A stretch of DNA of 64,000 bases from positions 57,501 to 121,500 of the forward strand of contig JAMPIV010006375.1 of the NCBI GenBank assembly GCA_024509875.1, given 5' to 3'. A program made the position numbers and the translations under genes. This DNA comes from Oreohelix idahoensis (Eukaryota; Mollusca; Gastropoda; Stylommatophora; Oreohelicidae). Below are positions 63,228-64,000 of this stretch, in pieces; the stretch's first letter is position 1; each line of letters opens with the position of its first letter. Below the pieces are notes generated by a model. The model was not told where the DNA came from. It made no database searches and worked only from the letters and a program-made list of their open reading frames with translations.

Positions 63228-63817
63228 TTTCACGTACATTCAACAATGCCAGAAGCGTGGCATAGAATGGGAGAGGTTAGTCAACTGGAATCTCTAACCT
63301 GTTCGTATTATCGTGTATGACTTTGTTTGAAACTATATGCTATCTAACGTTATGTTTTGGAGAACGTATGGGATTGTGAAGTATGATATGGAAGATTTTA
63401 TCCTGGAGTATGAATACGTTACCATGATAGACGTCCTTGAAGGAAGGTCAATGGACTTGAATGAGAAGAATATTATACGGTAACAGTTTTGTGATCCTTA
63501 GTCACTTGAGTCAGAGAACTTTATTGGTAGAGAATCTTCAGGAACTTTAAAAGTAATTACCATTATGCTGATGTATGATCTTTGCGCCTGTGACGATGTT
63601 AGTCTTGTCCACTCCGTATGTGTCATGTTGAATAAAATCTATGTACAGTCATCACCGACTTATGTACTGCCAGTACTTGCCCAGTTCACCCAGTTCAACA
63701 CTACTTGTTGAAGTTCGTTTGAAGAATATTGTTGACATTCGTTCATTTTAACCATTCGCGTTTTAAGCTACCTCTTCACCAGTATAAACTGTACTCAACC
63801 ATAAAACGGAGTCAACA
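63228..63817 (+). repeat. 3' LTR of element B, 5' part deleted
   Basis: 63233-63817 matches 55835-56420 apart from one missing base. The LTR start (first 517 bp of the 5' copy) is absent. The junction A-CGTACATT-CAAC combines the left context of the CGTACATT at the LTR start (55323) with the right context of the one at 55835. AATAAA at 63631. Confidence 0.85.
63631..63636 (+). promoter_or_regulatory. AATAAA polyadenylation signal in 3' LTR B
   Basis: Conserved with 56234 in the 5' LTR. Confidence 0.5.
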
Positions 63818-63822
63818 GTAAT

Positions 63823-64000
63823 ACAGACTTCATTATTACTCTTTACGCATCGTATGCAGAACATTGTAAGGCTACTTGGCTGTGAGTATGGCTCACAGAC
63901 TGTTTTGATGCGGAATCCATTAGGTGTGCTCAAGGGAGCCATCCTAAGACTATTTTTCTACTTTTTTGAACAGAAGCCCAATGATGATGATATATATATA
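63823..64000 (+). repeat. 3' LTR of element A, continuation
   Basis: Matches 46966-47143 with one substitution (CTTCATT for CTTTATT), reaching the start of the (TA)n tract at 63991, where the window ends. Confidence 0.93.

Larger units (their letters stand above)
55318..63817 (+). mobile_element. Element B: Gmr1-like Ty3/gypsy retrotransposon, complete
   Basis: 8500 bp, TG..CA, with perfect duplication GTAAT (55313-55317 and 63818-63822). The uninterrupted sequence is seen at 46955-46985 in the 5' LTR of A. 5' LTR 55318-56420; shortened 3' LTR about 63228-63817; gag-pol 57362-62428. Shared LTR parts (55835-56420 and 63233-63817) differ by a single base deletion. Three coding breaks, all in homopolymers. 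Same inverted pol order as A but clearly a different lineage at DNA level. Confidence 0.93.

Overview
The window is eukaryotic, repeat-dominated, intergenic-type DNA from an animal genome. There are long (TA)n, (TATC)n and (CT)n microsatellites, decayed non-LTR retrotransposons, tRNA-headed SINEs, hAT and mariner DNA transposons and large LTR retrotransposons, and no recognisable host gene, rRNA or functional tRNA. The mixture suggests a marine invertebrate, with a mollusc (perhaps a gastropod) as my best guess; that is an inference from repeat style, not a demonstration.

Layout. 1-20 kb: solo-LTR-like elements without coding capacity (family R at 1113-3343, with partial copies at 12680-13840 and 18614-20157; family D at 16195-18613), two hAT elements (3997-5117 with an 8-bp target duplication and a transposase remnant; 10306-12391) and LINE fragments (best at 7925-9052). 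20-32 kb: LINE and SINE pieces, then a three-level nest in which a (TATC)n tract is split by a mariner and the mariner transposase is split by a 2059-bp LTR-like insertion (TG..CA, 5-bp duplication). A second, less certain D copy follows. 32-46 kb: more LINE tails, three short hAT MITEs with 8-bp duplications, SINEs, an R copy (37623-40335) inserted into a LINE with duplication ATCTG, and a degenerate ~75-bp satellite (43.9-45.6 kb) that received two retroposons.

46.5-64 kb is the main interest. Two different but related LTR retrotransposons, called A and B here, are nested. Both have Ty3/gypsy-type enzymes, but the domain order is Gag - protease - integrase - reverse transcriptase - RNase H. 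Integrase lies upstream of RT, as in Ty1/copia and in the published Gmr1-like group, and not in the canonical Ty3 order. Element A begins at 46555 and its 3' LTR starts at 54907. Element B (55318-63817, exactly 8500 bp) sits inside that 3' LTR, flanked by GTAAT duplications; the intact 5' LTR of A supplies the empty site. LTR pairs are nearly identical (5 differences in 411 bp for A; one indel in about 585 bp for B), so both insertions are young and B is the younger.

Shared features of A and B are a charged coiled-coil Gag N-terminus, a capsid I regard as SCAN-like, an Asn/Arg/aromatic-rich nucleocapsid region with no CCHC knuckle, and a conserved CPxC-x13-CGH motif just before the protease. 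A carries two in-frame stops and at least three frameshifts. B carries only three apparent breaks, all in homopolymer runs.
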